From NCBI RefSeq assembly GCF_005239225.2, contig NC_133293.1:21420333-21484332 (forward strand): a stretch of 64,000 nt of DNA, in the 5' to 3' direction. The translations under genes were made by a program, and so were the position numbers. Position 1 is the first letter of the stretch. Each line of letters opens with the position of its first letter. The notes below the pieces were generated by a model. The model saw only the letters and a list, made by a program, of their open reading frames with translations. It did no database searches and had not been told where the DNA came from. The stretch is from Populus alba (taxonomy: Eukaryota > Streptophyta > Magnoliopsida > Malpighiales > Salicaceae). Shown here one piece after another: positions 1 to 13,419 of the stretch.

Positions 1-10
1 ATACCATCAG

Positions 11-2787
11 ATTGCCAAAACAGAGCACTGTAGGTGATGTCATCAATGACCTTAAGACAAAGGTAAATAATCACAACTCTTTCAGGACAAAGGAAGTTTT
101 TAATCCGCCTCTTGTTTATACCTTTTTTTGCATGATTTATTTCGTAACTCATGCGGAGGTTGCTCCAACTGATGTGAATACCAATCACTTTCCCAATTGC
201 TTCCTTCCCTCCTTGTGCCCTTTCTTTCTGGACAAAGGAATTCACCATGTGCCTTATTATGGAATAGGTGGAGCTGTCTCATCCCAGTGCTGAACTTAGA
301 TTGCTTGAGGTTTTCTATCACAAGATCTACAAGGTATCACCTGTTTTGTAATGGTTGTTTACTTTGAAAAATATCAATTACATAGAGTAGTTGTTTGCCT
401 TCCGAAGTAAGGGTCCTGTGATTCATTATGCTTATTTCCCTTTGTTTTTTCACTTAGAAATGCGCAAACTCTGTTCTAAATGGATGAAATGTTTTGAATC
501 ATTAATCGTTGCAAGTAATGTAGTGATTGAATTATTTGGAATTGTTTACATTATAGGTAAATAGTTTTTCGCAATCTCAATTGTTTTTATATCAGAGTTG
601 ATTTACTTGAGTTTGAGAGTGCTTGCATCACATGCTCACATATACTAGAATATGTTTTCACATGTCATGGGTGGTAAAAATGATGCACATAAAACAAATA
701 ATTTGATGAAAAACCTGCAATAGCTTACATAAAGTTCAGTTATGGTGGAGTCTAACAAAACAAACAGATGACTTCTGGAAAACATTAATGATTCGAACCA
801 AATATCTAATGGACTAATGAGATATGGGGGTATACATGTAAAATGATTAAACCTCAAGTTTTATATGGGATGTTAGTACCACAAAGGATTTCATTTCATA
901 ATGTTTAGACCTTAAATTTACACCTTTAAGTTTATACAGCCAAACACTTAACAGCTCTTTAAAATTTAGAATACTGTCGGAGATGTCCTGAAATGTTTTC
1001 CCCAAGAGTATGAATTTGTTCAGATTTATGCTAAATCTAAAAGACGACCTGCCATGAACATATCCATCAATAATACACAGGATCTGTCTTTATATTTGTA
1101 GCTCCTAGAATTTGAATTAATGCTTTTTACAAATGGGCGTGCATGATCTCTTAACCTGTTATGTCAACTTTTGCCTCTTTGTTGTCTTGTTTCTAAGTAT
1201 GCAACCTCATCTTTTCAGATCTTTCCACATAATGAAAAAATCGAGAACATTAATGATCAATACTGGACACTACGTGCAGAGGAGGTAAACCTATCTCAGT
1301 GTGGATGAAATTGAAACATAATTATCTGTAAGCTAGATGCATTGCAGAACTGGATCTGAGTACATTATTGCTGACCATTCAATTTGACATGGAATTATGA
1401 ATTGCTTAAGCCCACATCCCACTCCTCTCTTGACATGCATCAATATGCACACTATTCCGTAGATCCTTGAATTCAAATTTTTTTCAAATGCTCTAGACTA
1501 GTCCCTAATTTAAGAAAAGAAACATCTAATTCATGTTCCACCTTATATATTGCTCAAGCTTCCAAGTAACCTTGGAATAGAATGGTAGCAATAGGAAAAA
1601 TGATCTCTTGTTTGTCAAATATGACGGGAAAAAATTTCATTCAAGTGGAGAAATTGCAAAAAGTCTTTCAGACCTTTTTTCTCAGTTCTCATGTTTTGAA
1701 CTAATTTTCTCCCTGTTCAGTATTTGAACTTGTATGCATATTCCTTGATATAATTTGTTGATGGATGTTTCCATTAATGATGCATCTATTTTGTGACACA
1801 TTGCCTCAGATACCTGAAGAAGAGAAAAACCTTGGTCCTCATGATCGTTTGATTCATGTATATCATTTCATGAAAGACACAACTCAAAACCAGGTGGTAA
1901 GTACATTTAAATTTTATTTCAACTGCATTTTGTTTGGCACTTGCTTTAATTGGCTCCTCCCCTGCTATGGCAGTTATTAATTACTTTCATGTTTTGTTTT
2001 TCGAGGTATCTATGTTTCTGCCATATCTTTTTCAATGCTTGTTTGTGTTTTGTATTAACAGCAGGTTCAGAATTTTGGAGAACCATTTTTCCTGGTCATT
2101 CATGAGGGCGAGGCTTTAGCTGACGTCAAAATGCGTGTACAGAGAAAATTGCAGGTTCCTGATGAAGAATTTTCAAAGGTATTATTTAATTGCAGAAGTA
2201 ATCATTGATGCACTATATATGGTAGACCATCTGCACTTTTCACATTTCATTGCATTTCCATGGTTGAGACAGACAGTATTTCACCACGTATCATGCTAAC
2301 AAGATTAGTTTTCTGGAGATGCAAGCTTTTGTTTCTTTATTTGTAATTTTTTTGGTCTTTTTTTGTGTGCAGTGGAAGTTTGCATTTTTGTCACTAGGTC
2401 GCCCCGAGTACCTTCAAGACTCAGACATTGTGTCCAATCGTTTTCAGGTCCCCCACTCTCACATGACATAAAATAATTTTTCATGGGCACTGACATATGA
2501 CAACTTTTCTTATTATTTTATGCTTTACATTTTCTGTTTGGTTCAGAGAAGGGACATTTATGGCGCCTGGGAGCAATATCTTGGACTCGAGCATTCTGAC
2601 AATGCTCCCAAAAGGTCATATGCTGCTAATCAGGTATTTACTTGTCTTGTAATTTGCAGTAAGCATTAAGCTTATAGCATGCACTCTGATGATAATGAAT
2701 TCCGTTCCTCAAAAGCTGTGTTCTGACCTTGTCTTCAATTTGCAGAATCGTCATACATTTGAGAAGCCGGTAAAAATCTACAATTAG
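11..2787 (+). CDS. UBP12: UBP12/UBP13-like ubiquitin C-terminal hydrolase, 3' part only
   Basis: This is the C-terminal end of a USP7-like deubiquitinase. In plants UBP12/13 remove ubiquitin from nuclear and cytosolic substrates. Seen exons: 11-62, 268-333, 1219-1284, 1810-1893, 2062-2178, 2373-2447, 2547-2633 and 2746-2787, all with GT/AG borders and a continuous frame ending in TAG. Diagnostic strings include LPKQSTVGDVINDLKTK, ENINDQYWTLRAEE, DRLIHVYHF, FGEPFFLVIHEGE, FAKWKF-like FSKWKFAFLSLGRP and the terminal FEKPVKIYN. They belong to the ubiquitin-like C-terminal region of this family. The MATH and catalytic USP domains lie to the left, outside the window. Nothing looks broken. UBP12 and UBP13 cannot be told apart from this part alone. 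The likely 3'UTR follows 2787 to about 3230. Confidence 0.92.
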
Positions 2788-3927
2788 GAAGCAATGAGGA
2801 AGTAAAACGAGTGCATCAAGTGACTTTAATACCCTGTTTGCATACAAAGTGAGCAAAACAAGGAAGAAGCAGGCTTTCAAGCAGTGCAAATCAGTGGGTT
2901 TTGATAGATGTGTAATTCTTTCATGTAGGGAGAGGGTAAACTTATGCCTAAGAACTGCGTTCCCTCAATAGTTTTGACCTCTCTCTTGCACTCGGCTTTC
3001 GGGTGTAGTAGATGACATTTGATCCTTAAATCCATTGTAATTTAGTACATAAGATTTTGATATGGGGGATGTATAGAGGGTATAGGTGTGTGTTCTTAAG
3101 TTATTGTCTTTCCTTTCGCAATCATCCCTTTGTGGATTTCCCTAGATGTATTAGAGAATCATTTGAGTCTCCTTTTGAGGCACTTGTATAATTTGTTGTT
3201 TGTTTACTTGTTCCTGGCTTCCCGGTATTTCTGCAAATGAAACACCAATTCCCTTCAAACCGATCCTCACTTTCCTCTTTAGTCTTCCTCTTTCTCTGTC
3301 TCCGACCGAGGTTAACCCTCAGCCAGGCCGGCCAAAATGGAATCAGCTTGGATCAAATTAGAGCTGCCACACTTTCCTTGTGTCATTCCTCCTACATGTT
3401 TGATGTGCATCTGACAAATTACTTTCTTATGGAATTGATTAAGGGTTGCATGCAAACAGCCAACTAATTGCTGGCTCTTGTCTGCCACTTGAATGGTAAG
3501 CAATTGACTTCGAATAAGGATCTCTGTGATTTTGGCACGGCGGCTAGGTCTGGTGGCTTTGGTGTTGATTGCCTCCCGCTCAACCTTTTCAAGCATTGGT
3601 ATAAACAGCAGCAACCTCAACTGGCCCCGGCTGCCGGAGATTGTATTTGTTTTTGAACGGTCAACATGTTGTAAGGGCAGCTTTTACGACGGATCTTCCT
3701 TTCGGATTAGTTTTAAACAAAGTTAGACATTTGTTTCGAACTCGAACATGAGAGGAATTATGTGAAAACAATGTTTAAATTAATACATGCTTTTAGTGTG
3801 CAGACTGGTTTCACATCGAAGTGTTTGGGTAACATATGCGATTGAGATTGAGAGTGAATCTCCATGCCATCATCTCAACCATTTGTCGGTGGACTCGAAT
3901 TGTTGATGTCGTGTTATAGTTGTTATA
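2788..3927. other. 3'UTR of UBP12-like gene and spacer, no gene recognised
   Basis: The first 400 bases are probably 3'UTR. From about 3240 to 3730 base composition is less AT-rich and several short open frames overlap on both strands, but none resembles a known family or has a convincing start and splice context. I see no gene here. Confidence 0.5.
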
Positions 3928-4472
3928 CCTCATTTCAGTTCTTATCCTATCCAGGATCTGGTTGATGGATCAATCAACAAGTCGTTTTGCTAATATTAAA
4001 ACAATATTATTTTAGATAATTTTTTAATTTTTTTTTTAGATTTGACCTGCTTAAGTTGTGTTTTGCCGAGTTAATATTTGAAACAGTTCAAAATGAAATA
4101 CAATTCAATTTAGGTTCTAGTTCGTTGATAAATCACCTAGAACCTAAATTGAATAGGTGATCCAATCTTTTTTTTAGTTAGGAATATCTAATTTATAAAA
4201 AGTAATATTTTTTATGAATTTAAAATTTACAAAATATATATATTTTAATTGTTTTTAATGAAAAAAGTAATAGATTTCTCTTGAAATGAAGTTTATGGAT
4301 TGGACAAGAGCAAATATTAATTTTAGTATTCTAACCATGAAAGTCTCATTGTTTTTGCTCTGGGGGTCGGTTTGGCTCAATGTTGACTGTGCATCGCCAT
4401 CACATCAAAAGCTTCGTTTACATTCAAAAGTCAACATTTCAAGACACATAAACACACAAAGAGACAGGATTA
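3928..4472 (+). repeat. Upstream repeat, copy 1 (paired with 6114-6652)
   Basis: About 540 bases that recur at 6114-6652 with few differences, from the stretch CTTATCCTAT to AGAGACAGGATTA. Both copies contain GATCTGGTTGA, GGATCAATCAACAAGTCGTT, a TTTGACCTG block and GGACAAGAGCAAATATTAA. Copy 1 has a perfect 17-bp inverted repeat (arms 4104-4120 and 4137-4153, 16-base loop). In copy 2 the arms carry mismatches. The inner half resembles a dispersed repeat, so this may be an old transposon carried along by gene duplication. Confidence 0.85.
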
Positions 4473-4497
4473 GTGGCCACGGCATCCATGTTTTCTG

Positions 4498-4782
4498 TAC
4501 ACATAAATATACATAGCAAATTACAACGATATCTTGCTAACATTTTTAAGTTTTAAATTGACAGGACAATGTTCTAAGTTGCGTATAAATACGAATAAAT
4601 CTTTAGGCATCTATATTGTCATACACATAAATATACCTAGCAAATCACCAAGATAACTCTCAAATATTTTGTAAATTTTAAATCGATAAAGAATAACGTT
4701 CTAAGTTGTGTATAAATATAAATGAATTTTAAATCGATAAAGAACAATGCTCTAAGCTGCGTGTAAATATGAATGAATTTTT
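4498..4782 (+). repeat. Imperfect tandem repeats upstream of the first reductase gene
   Basis: Two units of about 110-125 bases (4498-4620 and 4621-4727) begin with TACACATAAATATAC and contain GTTCTAAGTTG followed by GTATAAATA. A third partial unit (4728-4782) repeats the second half. They lie about 300-580 bases before the ATG at 5077, so they may affect its promoter. That effect is inference. Confidence 0.7.
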
Positions 4783-5076
4783 ATAAATTGTATATAGAGG
4801 TTCTTAAAACATTCTATACCATTCAAATCATCGTTATAATTTACAGGCACTACAAATGACAGTGTTAGAGAGCCTAAAACTGTTCAGGTCAAACTTGGCC
4901 TTTAAAAGCTTGTGGCAATCAAATACACGTCTGCCACCTCTATGATTGCTTTCTTGCCAGCTGCACGGATGAAGTTCACACACAGGTCGCCTATTCAATG
5001 AACATTCCTCCATTTCTATAAGAAGCTGAAAATCTTGAGTCAGGTAAAGAAATCAAGGGGCTAAAGCAAGTTAGCA

Positions 5077-5974
5077 ATGGCATCCATGTTGTCTAGATTA
5101 ATTATCTTTCCTACACCACCTTCTATGATCGTTCCAGTCATGTCTGTGGTTAGTCTGGTAGCAATAGCAGGTCTTGGTGTTTCTGAAATCTTAGGAAAGC
5201 ATTTACAGTACTCAAAATTCTGGAACTTGAATTCTGCAAAATCTTCAAGAAAGCAGATACAACTCTCCAGCAGAACTGGCATGCTTGTACTTTATGTGCC
5301 AGCTTTCCTTTCTGGTGTTGCTTCTTTTGTGCTCTATCCAAATCATGATCTCAGGTTGTTCTTGGTTAAAGCAACCCTTACCATACATTTCTTCAAGAGG
5401 GTCATTGAGGTAAGACATCTGTGATCATGAAACTCTTAAATAGTTTGCTTGGAACTTGGGTTGCTAACTGGTTTTGAACTTGTTCTATCATGTTATGCAG
5501 GTGCTGTGTGTTCACAAATATAGTACTAGTGGGGTGGTTCTTGATTCTGCAATTCTTATAAGTTCAAGTTACTTCTCAGCTACTTCAACCATGATATATG
5601 GTCAGTATCTAACACAAGGGTTTCCTGAGCCACAGCTGGACTTGAAGTATCCAGGGATTTTGCTGTTCTTGTTGGGAACCTTCGGCAACTTCTACCACCA
5701 CCAAGTTCTTGCCTCTTTGAGAACAAATGATGACAAAGAATACAAGATTCCAAAGGGTGGTTTATTTGGCCTGGTGATATGCCCTCACTATCTCTTTGAG
5801 GTGTTGGGGTTTGTAGGGATATTTTTCATTTCTCAAACACTGTATTCCTTTTGCTTCACTTTAGGCACTATTGTTTACTTGATTGGAAGGAGTTATGCTA
5901 CTAGGAGATGGTACCTTTCCAAGTTTGAAGATTTTCCCAAGGATGTCAAGGCTCTTATTCCTTTTGTATTTTGA
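5077..5974 (+). CDS. 3-oxo-5-alpha-steroid 4-dehydrogenase family protein, tandem copy A
   Basis: Two exons, 5077-5409 and 5501-5974, joined in phase 0, give 268 residues. The family (plant relatives of steroid 5-alpha-reductase and very-long-chain enoyl-CoA reductase) reduces double bonds with NADPH in the ER membrane; the substrate of this subgroup is not settled. The protein is very hydrophobic with about six membrane segments. Family marks are GNFYHH, PKGGLF followed by VICPHYLFE in the conserved C-terminal domain, and the ending RRWYLSKFEDFPKDVKALIP. The start at 5077 gives a membrane-proximal N-terminus like those of the two following copies. It is the most divergent of the three copies and has its own upstream region. 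It is not DET2 itself by overall sequence. Similar genes are often named At5g16010-like. Confidence 0.85.
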
Positions 5975-6113
5975 ACGTCAACTTCATTTTTTTCATAATG
6001 AAGGAGATGATTCATATCCTTTTTACTCTTAATCAACTTTCAAAGTTGCAATATTTGAATGATTTGCTGGTGCTAATTATGAAATAACGTCTAAGACTCG
6101 CTCTCCTGAATTT

Positions 6114-6652
6114 GTACCTCATTTGACTTCTTATCCTATACACGATCTGGTTGACGGATCAATCAACAAGTCGTTCAATATTATTTTGAATAATTTTTTA
6201 ATTTTTTTTTTATAGATTTGACCTGGTTAAGTTGTGTTTTGCCGAGTTAATATTTGAAACAGTTCAAAATAAAATAACATTCAATTCAGGTTCTAGTTCG
6301 TTGATAAATCATCTAGAATCTAAATTGAATAGGTGATCCAATTTTTTTTTGAGTTAGGAATATCCAATTTATAAAAATTAATATTTTTTATGAATTTAAA
6401 ATTAACAAAATATATATATTTTAATTGTTTTTAATGAAAAAAGTAATAGATTTCTCTTGAAATGAAGTTTATGGATTGGACAAGAGCAAATATTAATTTT
6501 AGTATTCTAACCATGAAAGTCTCATTGTTTTTGCTCTGGGGGTCGGCTTGGCTCAATGTCGACAGTCCATTGCCATCACATCAAAAGCTTCGTTTACATT
6601 AAAAAAAGTCAACTTTTCAAGACATATAAACACACACAGAGAGACAGGATTA
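6114..6652 (+). repeat. Upstream repeat, copy 2 (paired with 3928-4472)
   Basis: Second copy of the 540-base block. It ends at about 6652, 70 bases before the ATG of gene B. From about 6660 onward the sequence instead matches the DNA in front of gene C (AAGCAAGCCCGTCCACC at both sites), so the junction between two duplication histories lies near 6652-6660. Confidence 0.85.
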
Positions 6653-6721
6653 CTCGCTATTTCTTTAAAGCAAGCCCGTCCACCTTCCTCGAAATTGCAG
6701 AGAAAACTGAAGTGAATACAA

Positions 6722-7623
6722 ATGGAGTCCACGTTGCTGAAACCCTTTTTTCCATCTCCTTTCCTTATCAAAGCAATGTCTGCGGTTCGTGTTGCGACAT
6801 TAGGATATGGTGGGCTATCAGAGGTAAGAGGAAAGCACAAGCAGTACTCCAAATTCTTGAATATTGGTGAAAAGAAGCCCATCGAAAAAAAGATTCAAGT
6901 CTCTAGTAGAACTGGCATGCTTATTGCTTACACACCAGCATTTCTTGCCGGCGCTGCTTCGTTCGGGCTCTTCCCAAATGATGATCTCAGGTTTTTGTTG
7001 GTCAAATCCACTCTAACCTTCCATTTCTTCAAAAGAATCCTTGAGGTAAATATTGATCTCCCCCAACCCGCTCTCTCTGTCATAGCAATTTGGCAGTCTA
7101 GTAAAGAAGATAAGCCATGAAGTAATTAACCAGAAAATGTTATCTTCACCAGGTGCTATTCGTTCACAGATACAGCGGAGGGATGGAAGTGGAGTCTCTG
7201 ATCCCTATAACTCTTAGTTATTTCACATCCTCTGTGTTTATCATCTATGCTCAACACCTAGCACAAGGACTCCCAGAGCCAGCTATTGATTTGAAGTATC
7301 CAGGGATAGCATTGTTTGTAGTAGGAATTAGCGGTAACTTCTACCACCACCGTCTCCTTTCCAAGCTGAGAAGCAAGGATGACAGAGAATACAAGGTCCC
7401 CAAGGGAGGCTTATTTGACCTCGTGATTTGCCCTCACTATCTGTTTGAGATTCTTGGGTTATTGGGGATCTCTCTCACAGCTCAAACATTGTATGCCTTT
7501 TCCTTCTTTGTTGGAACAACTCTTTACTTGATGGGGAGGAGTTATGTCACGAGGAGATGGTACCTTTCACAGTTCAAAGATTTTTCCAAGGATGTAAAGG
7601 CTCTCATCCCTTCTGCATTTTAA
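6722..7623 (+). CDS. 3-oxo-5-alpha-steroid 4-dehydrogenase family protein, tandem copy B
   Basis: Exons 6722-7045 and 7153-7623, phase 0 junction, 264 residues. The coding sequence is nearly identical to copy C (start MESTLLK, TGMLIAYTPAFLAGAASFG, GNFYHHRLLSKLRSKDDREY, VICPHYLFEILG, RRWYLSQFKDF). It carries the family's C-terminal reductase domain and is expected in the ER membrane. Small differences from copy C include FSKD instead of FPKD and PSAF instead of PLVF at the C-terminus. Its upstream DNA is the A-type repeat, not that of C, so the gene may be expressed differently from C. A start at 6722 is favoured because the same ATG context, ACAAATGGAGTCC, precedes copy C. Confidence 0.85.
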
Positions 7624-8655
7624 ACCTGTACAGAGACGAAAAACAAATTTGATGACTTTCCCAAGGATATCAACACAATCATTCCTTGCTTTTTTTTTTT
7701 TTTTTGAGTGTTTCAAGCATGGAATTGGAGTTATCAACATGTTTCACTCTTGAATTATGGCTCTGTGCTCCGTATCAAAAGGGTCACAAACCATGACTGT
7801 AAACCTCCATCCGGGATCTGGCATTAGGTTTTTGTAATAACTCGCAAGTTATTTAATGGACTCGGTCATCTATTATTTATTAAAAAAATGGATGTTGATT
7901 ATCAAGTTTAGCCAAATAAACAAAGTTATAAAGTAATCCATCAATTAATCAATTTTTTTTTTTGGTTTAAATTAAAATCTAATCTGGATAAAATTCTAAA
8001 TTGTGGATTTTCATGGTGAAAAAACATATATATTTTTTTAGTTTAAGATTTAATTAATTAATATTATACTTTTTCTTTATCATTGTCTTGAAGAAGTGGG
8101 AAAAGTCAGCTTTTGCCTAATTAAAATCTTTTTCTTTTTTTTGTCAATTGAGACTTTTGTTTTCCCAATGAAATTTTAGCCAGCGAAGACCCTTTTTATT
8201 GCCCTATACAGGTTATCATCTAATTCTGTTTATAACTTTATTATTAATATTGACAATTGATTTACTTGTTAATTATATAGATTTGTTTCCATATGTTCCT
8301 CACTATATTTCTACTCATGACTTATAAAAGATTGCCTATATTCATTCCAATTGCTAGAAATATATGCCCTATTAAGATTTTGTAATTGTAAATATTTCTA
8401 TACAGAAGTGATTTACTTTCTAGGCTTAGAATTATATATTTACTGCCTTATCTTTCAGCATCACACTTGTATACATTGCCTTTCAATAAAAAATATGAGC
8501 CTTCCCTAGTCTAGATCGTCGAATGTTCAGTGCCAAAGAGTCCTGCTATAGTGTTCGGTTCTTCTTCAACAGCACAGCAAACTAGGGCATTGCTCTTTTT
8601 AAAGCAAGCCCGTCCACCTTCCTCGAAATTGCAGAGAAAACTGAAGTGAATACAA
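7624..8655. other. Spacer between reductase copies B and C
   Basis: AT-rich, with poly-T runs near 7690, 7955 and 8130. No coding region is seen. Only the last 60 bases or so before the gene C ATG match the region before gene B. Confidence 0.6.
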
Positions 8656-9551
8656 ATGGAGTCCACGTTGCTGAAACTCTTGTTTCCATCTCCTTTCCTT
8701 ATCAAAGCAATGTCTGCGGTTCCTGTCGCGACATTAGGATATGTTGGCTTATCAGAGGTAAGAGGAAAGCACATGCAGTACTCCAAATTCTTGAATATTG
8801 GTGAAAAGAAGCCCATCGAGAAGACGATTCAAGTGTCTAGTCGAACTGGCATGCTTATTGCTTACACACCAGCATTTCTTGCCGGCGCTGCTTCGTTCGG
8901 GCTCTTCCCAAATGATGATCTCAGGTTTTTGTTGGTCAAATCCACTCTAACCTTCCATTTCTTCAAAAGAATACTTGAGGTAGTTGATCTCCCTCCTCTC
9001 TCTCTCTGTCACTAGCAATTTGGCAGCCTATTGAAGAAGATAAGCCATGAAGTAACCAAGAAAATGTTTTTGTTCACCAGGTGCTTTTTGTTCACAGATA
9101 CAGTGGAGGGATGGAAGTTGAGTCTTTGATTCCTATCACTCTTAGTTATTTCACATCCTCTGTGTTTGTCATCTATGCTCAACACCTAGCACAAGGACTC
9201 CCAGAGCCAGCTATTGATTTGATGTATCCAGGGCTTTTGCTGTTTCTAATAGGAATTAGCGGTAACTTCTACCACCACCGTCTCCTTTCCAAGCTGAGAA
9301 GCAAGGATGACAGAGAATACAAGGTCCCCAAGGGAGGCTTATTTGACCTCGTGATTTGCCCTCACTATCTGTTTGAGATTCTTGGGATCTTGGGGATCTC
9401 TCTCACAGCTCAAACATTGTATGCCTTTTCCTTCTTTGTTGGAACAACTCTTTACCTGTCAGGGAGGAGTTATTCCACTAGAAGATGGTACCTTTCACAG
9501 TTCAAAGATTTTCCCAAGGATGTAAAGGCTCTCATTCCTTTAGTATTTTGA
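8656..9551 (+). CDS. 3-oxo-5-alpha-steroid 4-dehydrogenase family protein, tandem copy C
   Basis: Exons 8656-8979 and 9081-9551, phase 0, 264 residues. It has the same domain order as copies A and B: N-terminal membrane segments, TGMLIAYTPAF in exon 1, then GNFYHHR, PKGGLFDLVICPHYLFE and RRWYLSQFKDFPKDVKALIP in exon 2. The intron is short (101 bases) and sits at the same place in all three copies. This confirms tandem duplication of one ancestral gene. Copies B and C are much closer to each other than to A, so that duplication or a later gene conversion is recent. All three keep open frames and normal splice sites, so all may be functional. Confidence 0.86.
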
Positions 9552-11149
9552 ACATGTAAGGGTTTAGAAGGAGAAGGGAGCAATTAGAATGAAAAATAAG
9601 AAATCAAAATATATTTTAATTTCTGTACTGCATTTGGAATGATATTAAAAAATTAAAACGAGGTTTGAAGTTTATATTTTCTTCTTAAGATGAAAAGAAT
9701 TATGATTATAAAAAATATTCTACAATAGAGTGATTTTAGCGATAGGAATACTAGTACATTAACAATAAAAGAAATGAATTATATAATTGTATTTAATTTA
9801 TTCTTAAGAAAATGTCGTGTTTTCAATCCATTCTTCAGTTAGATTTTCAGTATTAAAATTATATACGACCAAGTTGGATTTTATTCATCCAAAATACCTT
9901 CTAATAATTTTTTCTCGGAAATGCCATTTGTTTTTTTGTTTTTTTTACAAAACTTGTAAGAATATTAAATCTCAGCTTATTAAATCCTAATTGGATTCCC
10001 AGTTCGCCCTCTCTTACTCTATCTAGAATTTCATTTGCACTCTCATCAAGCCATTGCTTCTCCTTCTCATCAATCCATTACATCTAACCAAACAATACCT
10101 AAGAGCAGAAACCGAACTACAACATACGTTTATACAAGTGAGCAGTTATCCTGCAATCTTTTCCATCAACGTAGACGGGCACCAGATCTTGCCAGGAAAA
10201 CATACCATGGTCTAATGGGCAGATTTTCTATCTTCTATTCCATCTAGTCCCCCGTCAGCAAACATTGTTACAGAGACGTAGACTTTATGACAAAAGATAG
10301 GCATTCCAACATTAATGGTGTAACTATTATTTGGCGATTGCTTGCCAAGCATTCCAACACTTACAGTGGTAACTGCATGACAATCTCATGCTTGCTGTGT
10401 CTTGCCAAGGGTGCAACCACTTGGCAGCCTCAGAGTTTACCAGAACCCCAGTCCTTTTATTGGGGTAAAAACCTCCTGATTTAGCTCCCCAAAAATGCAA
10501 GTTCTGAATCAAGTACCAAATGGACGAGATTCCCACACATAAATTGGCAGTGGGATTATATCAACACCATGAACGATTTCCCCAAAAATGCATACAAGAA
10601 TGCAAGGTATGACCCTTGTGAACAGACAATACCTGCCCAGGTAAAACTAGAGTGTACAAATGGAAAAGGACTTTCAATCATAGCGTAAGTGCAATTCCAG
10701 ATTACTGGAATCATAAACAAAGAAAGGCAAATCCATTTTTATAGGCATTTCAGTTGGAACGTATGGCAACAAGGTCCATAGTAAAATCGGAGAAGGTGGG
10801 GGAAAAAGCACCGGCAACAAATTTGCTACAAGAAACCATATATGGAAGATGGAACTCCCATATCCCAAAATCAGGACTTTTATGCTGAGATAACAGGTAT
10901 CGAATCGAGCACAGCAAGAGATTAGAAGTTGCACAAAACTTAATTTTAACAAGACTTGCAGGTTTGAACTGAACTTAAGACATTCAAAGCATTCTTACAT
11001 ATGACTCATAAATCTGGAATCCCATCTTGATAATCAAACTGTAAGCAAAAACAATGAGTTACTCGCTAGCTAGTACAGAACAAAACAGTCCTGATTGATT
11101 ACCAGCAAACCTGGGATGAGAATCTTGTAACAAAACAGTATGATGCCCA
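9552..11149. other. Spacer and 3' flank of the eS28 gene
   Basis: 9552-10000 is AT-rich and empty. From 10000 to 11149 base composition is more mixed. The right-hand part (about 10900-11149) is likely the 3'UTR of the minus-strand eS28 gene. Short open frames at 10035-10536 and 10674-10952 resemble no family, and I do not call them. Confidence 0.5.
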
Positions 11150-12076
<927 letters not shown>

Positions 12077-12100
<24 letters not shown>

Positions 12101-12162
12101 ATACGGGCGTCTTTATATATAGAGACGAGGGCATAATTGTCATTTAATTATCATTCAGCCCA
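12077..12162 (-). promoter_or_regulatory. eS28 promoter: telo-box, TATA box and site II element
   Basis: Three motifs sit in the expected order. AAACCCTAG (telo-box, 12077-12085) is at the start of the transcript. TATATAAA on the minus strand covers about 12113-12120. TGGGCT on the minus strand (site II, 12157-12162) lies further upstream. Telo-box plus site II is the known signature of plant ribosomal-protein promoters. Confidence 0.75.
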
Positions 12163-13419
12163 AAGACCATACTGATCCCGCGATTCTCAATTAGATCTCC
12201 AAACAAAAATAATTCTCAACTGGGTCCTCCATCTATAAGACATTACTTAATCAACCCTCTTATTATTATTGTTTTCCTTTAAAATCATAAAAAACATTTA
12301 AAGAGAAAATTTTAAGTATTTATAAAGTGATTCTCAAATAATTTTAAAGTTCTATTTGGTTAATGTCTTAGGTTAGAAAAAATAGTAACGTGTGTAGTAT
12401 GAAAATAGAGATTTTTTAATAACTATTTATTGGAGAAGATTTTATAATAAATTTATATTCTTTTGAAACAGAAGATATAGAAGAAAATGTTTTCTCGACT
12501 CTGCTGTTCTAGTTTCTTCTGTTGTTCTAGTTTCTTCTATTTTTAAAGATCAATCAAACCCTATTAAAATAACTTAAAAGTAAACTTTTTTTTTTTTTTT
12601 TTTATTGTAACCATAGTTGTTAAACAGTTAATTTTAAGATACATTACGAAGAATTTGTTCTGTGAAGAGAGTTGTTGCTTGCTTGAAATTGATCTTCAGA
12701 CCTTCTCTTCACAGTAAGGACCTGCTACCAGAAGATCATGTAGATAGAGGCAGCCAGATACAATCTCCTGGTGAGCACTTCTGTTTATCAGGCACCGATT
12801 CTTCCACTAACATTCTTTATTCGAGACCCACTTTTTTTTTATTGTGCTGATTCTGTCTTCAGGTTTCTATTTTTGACCGTAAGAATATTCAGTAGAACGT
12901 TCATCCTTGGGCGGTACTCACAAATTTCTGTAAAAGCAAGCATTGTTCTTAGGCCTTCGAGTTTCCTTGTTTTGTAGATTTTGTTACCTGCATTTCTTTG
13001 CCTCCCCGTCATTTTTATTCCTGGCCTGTCTCTTGACTTGTCAGAAATGTCTTTGCATATTGCTAATGGCAGTAACTTGAGCTTTCTGTCAAGCTTAGAT
13101 CCGAAAGGGTCAAAAGGTACGGCAGAATTCCATACCAAAAGAAAACTCAGAGCAGAAATGTCTCTAACCTCAAGAAATCAACCTAGCTTGGTCTAATTGT
13201 CAAGATTTTGAGTACTGGGCAAACAAAGAACTTCAGCTTTGTTTATTAAGCAGGTTATGCCTCATACATGATCATGGGATACTTGAAGAAAATCTCATAA
13301 AACAGCAGAAACTAAATCAATCAAGAAAGAATAGTTTCCCTGTTAAGAAAGCCTAAAAGCCAGCCTCTAGCAATTAGCGAAAACCAAAGAGAAGCTAACG
13401 CGAAAGAGGAATCGAAGAA
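12163..13419. other. Spacer between eS28 and the RTM2-like cluster
   Basis: AT-rich to 12650. Between 12660 and 13250 the sequence is more complex and carries small overlapping open frames on both strands with no recognisable family. It may be upstream or leader sequence of the next gene. No gene is called. Confidence 0.45.

Noticed and set aside
3237..3726. Four overlapping open frames on both strands
   Set aside because: No family resemblance, no splice or promoter context, and mutual overlap in several frames.
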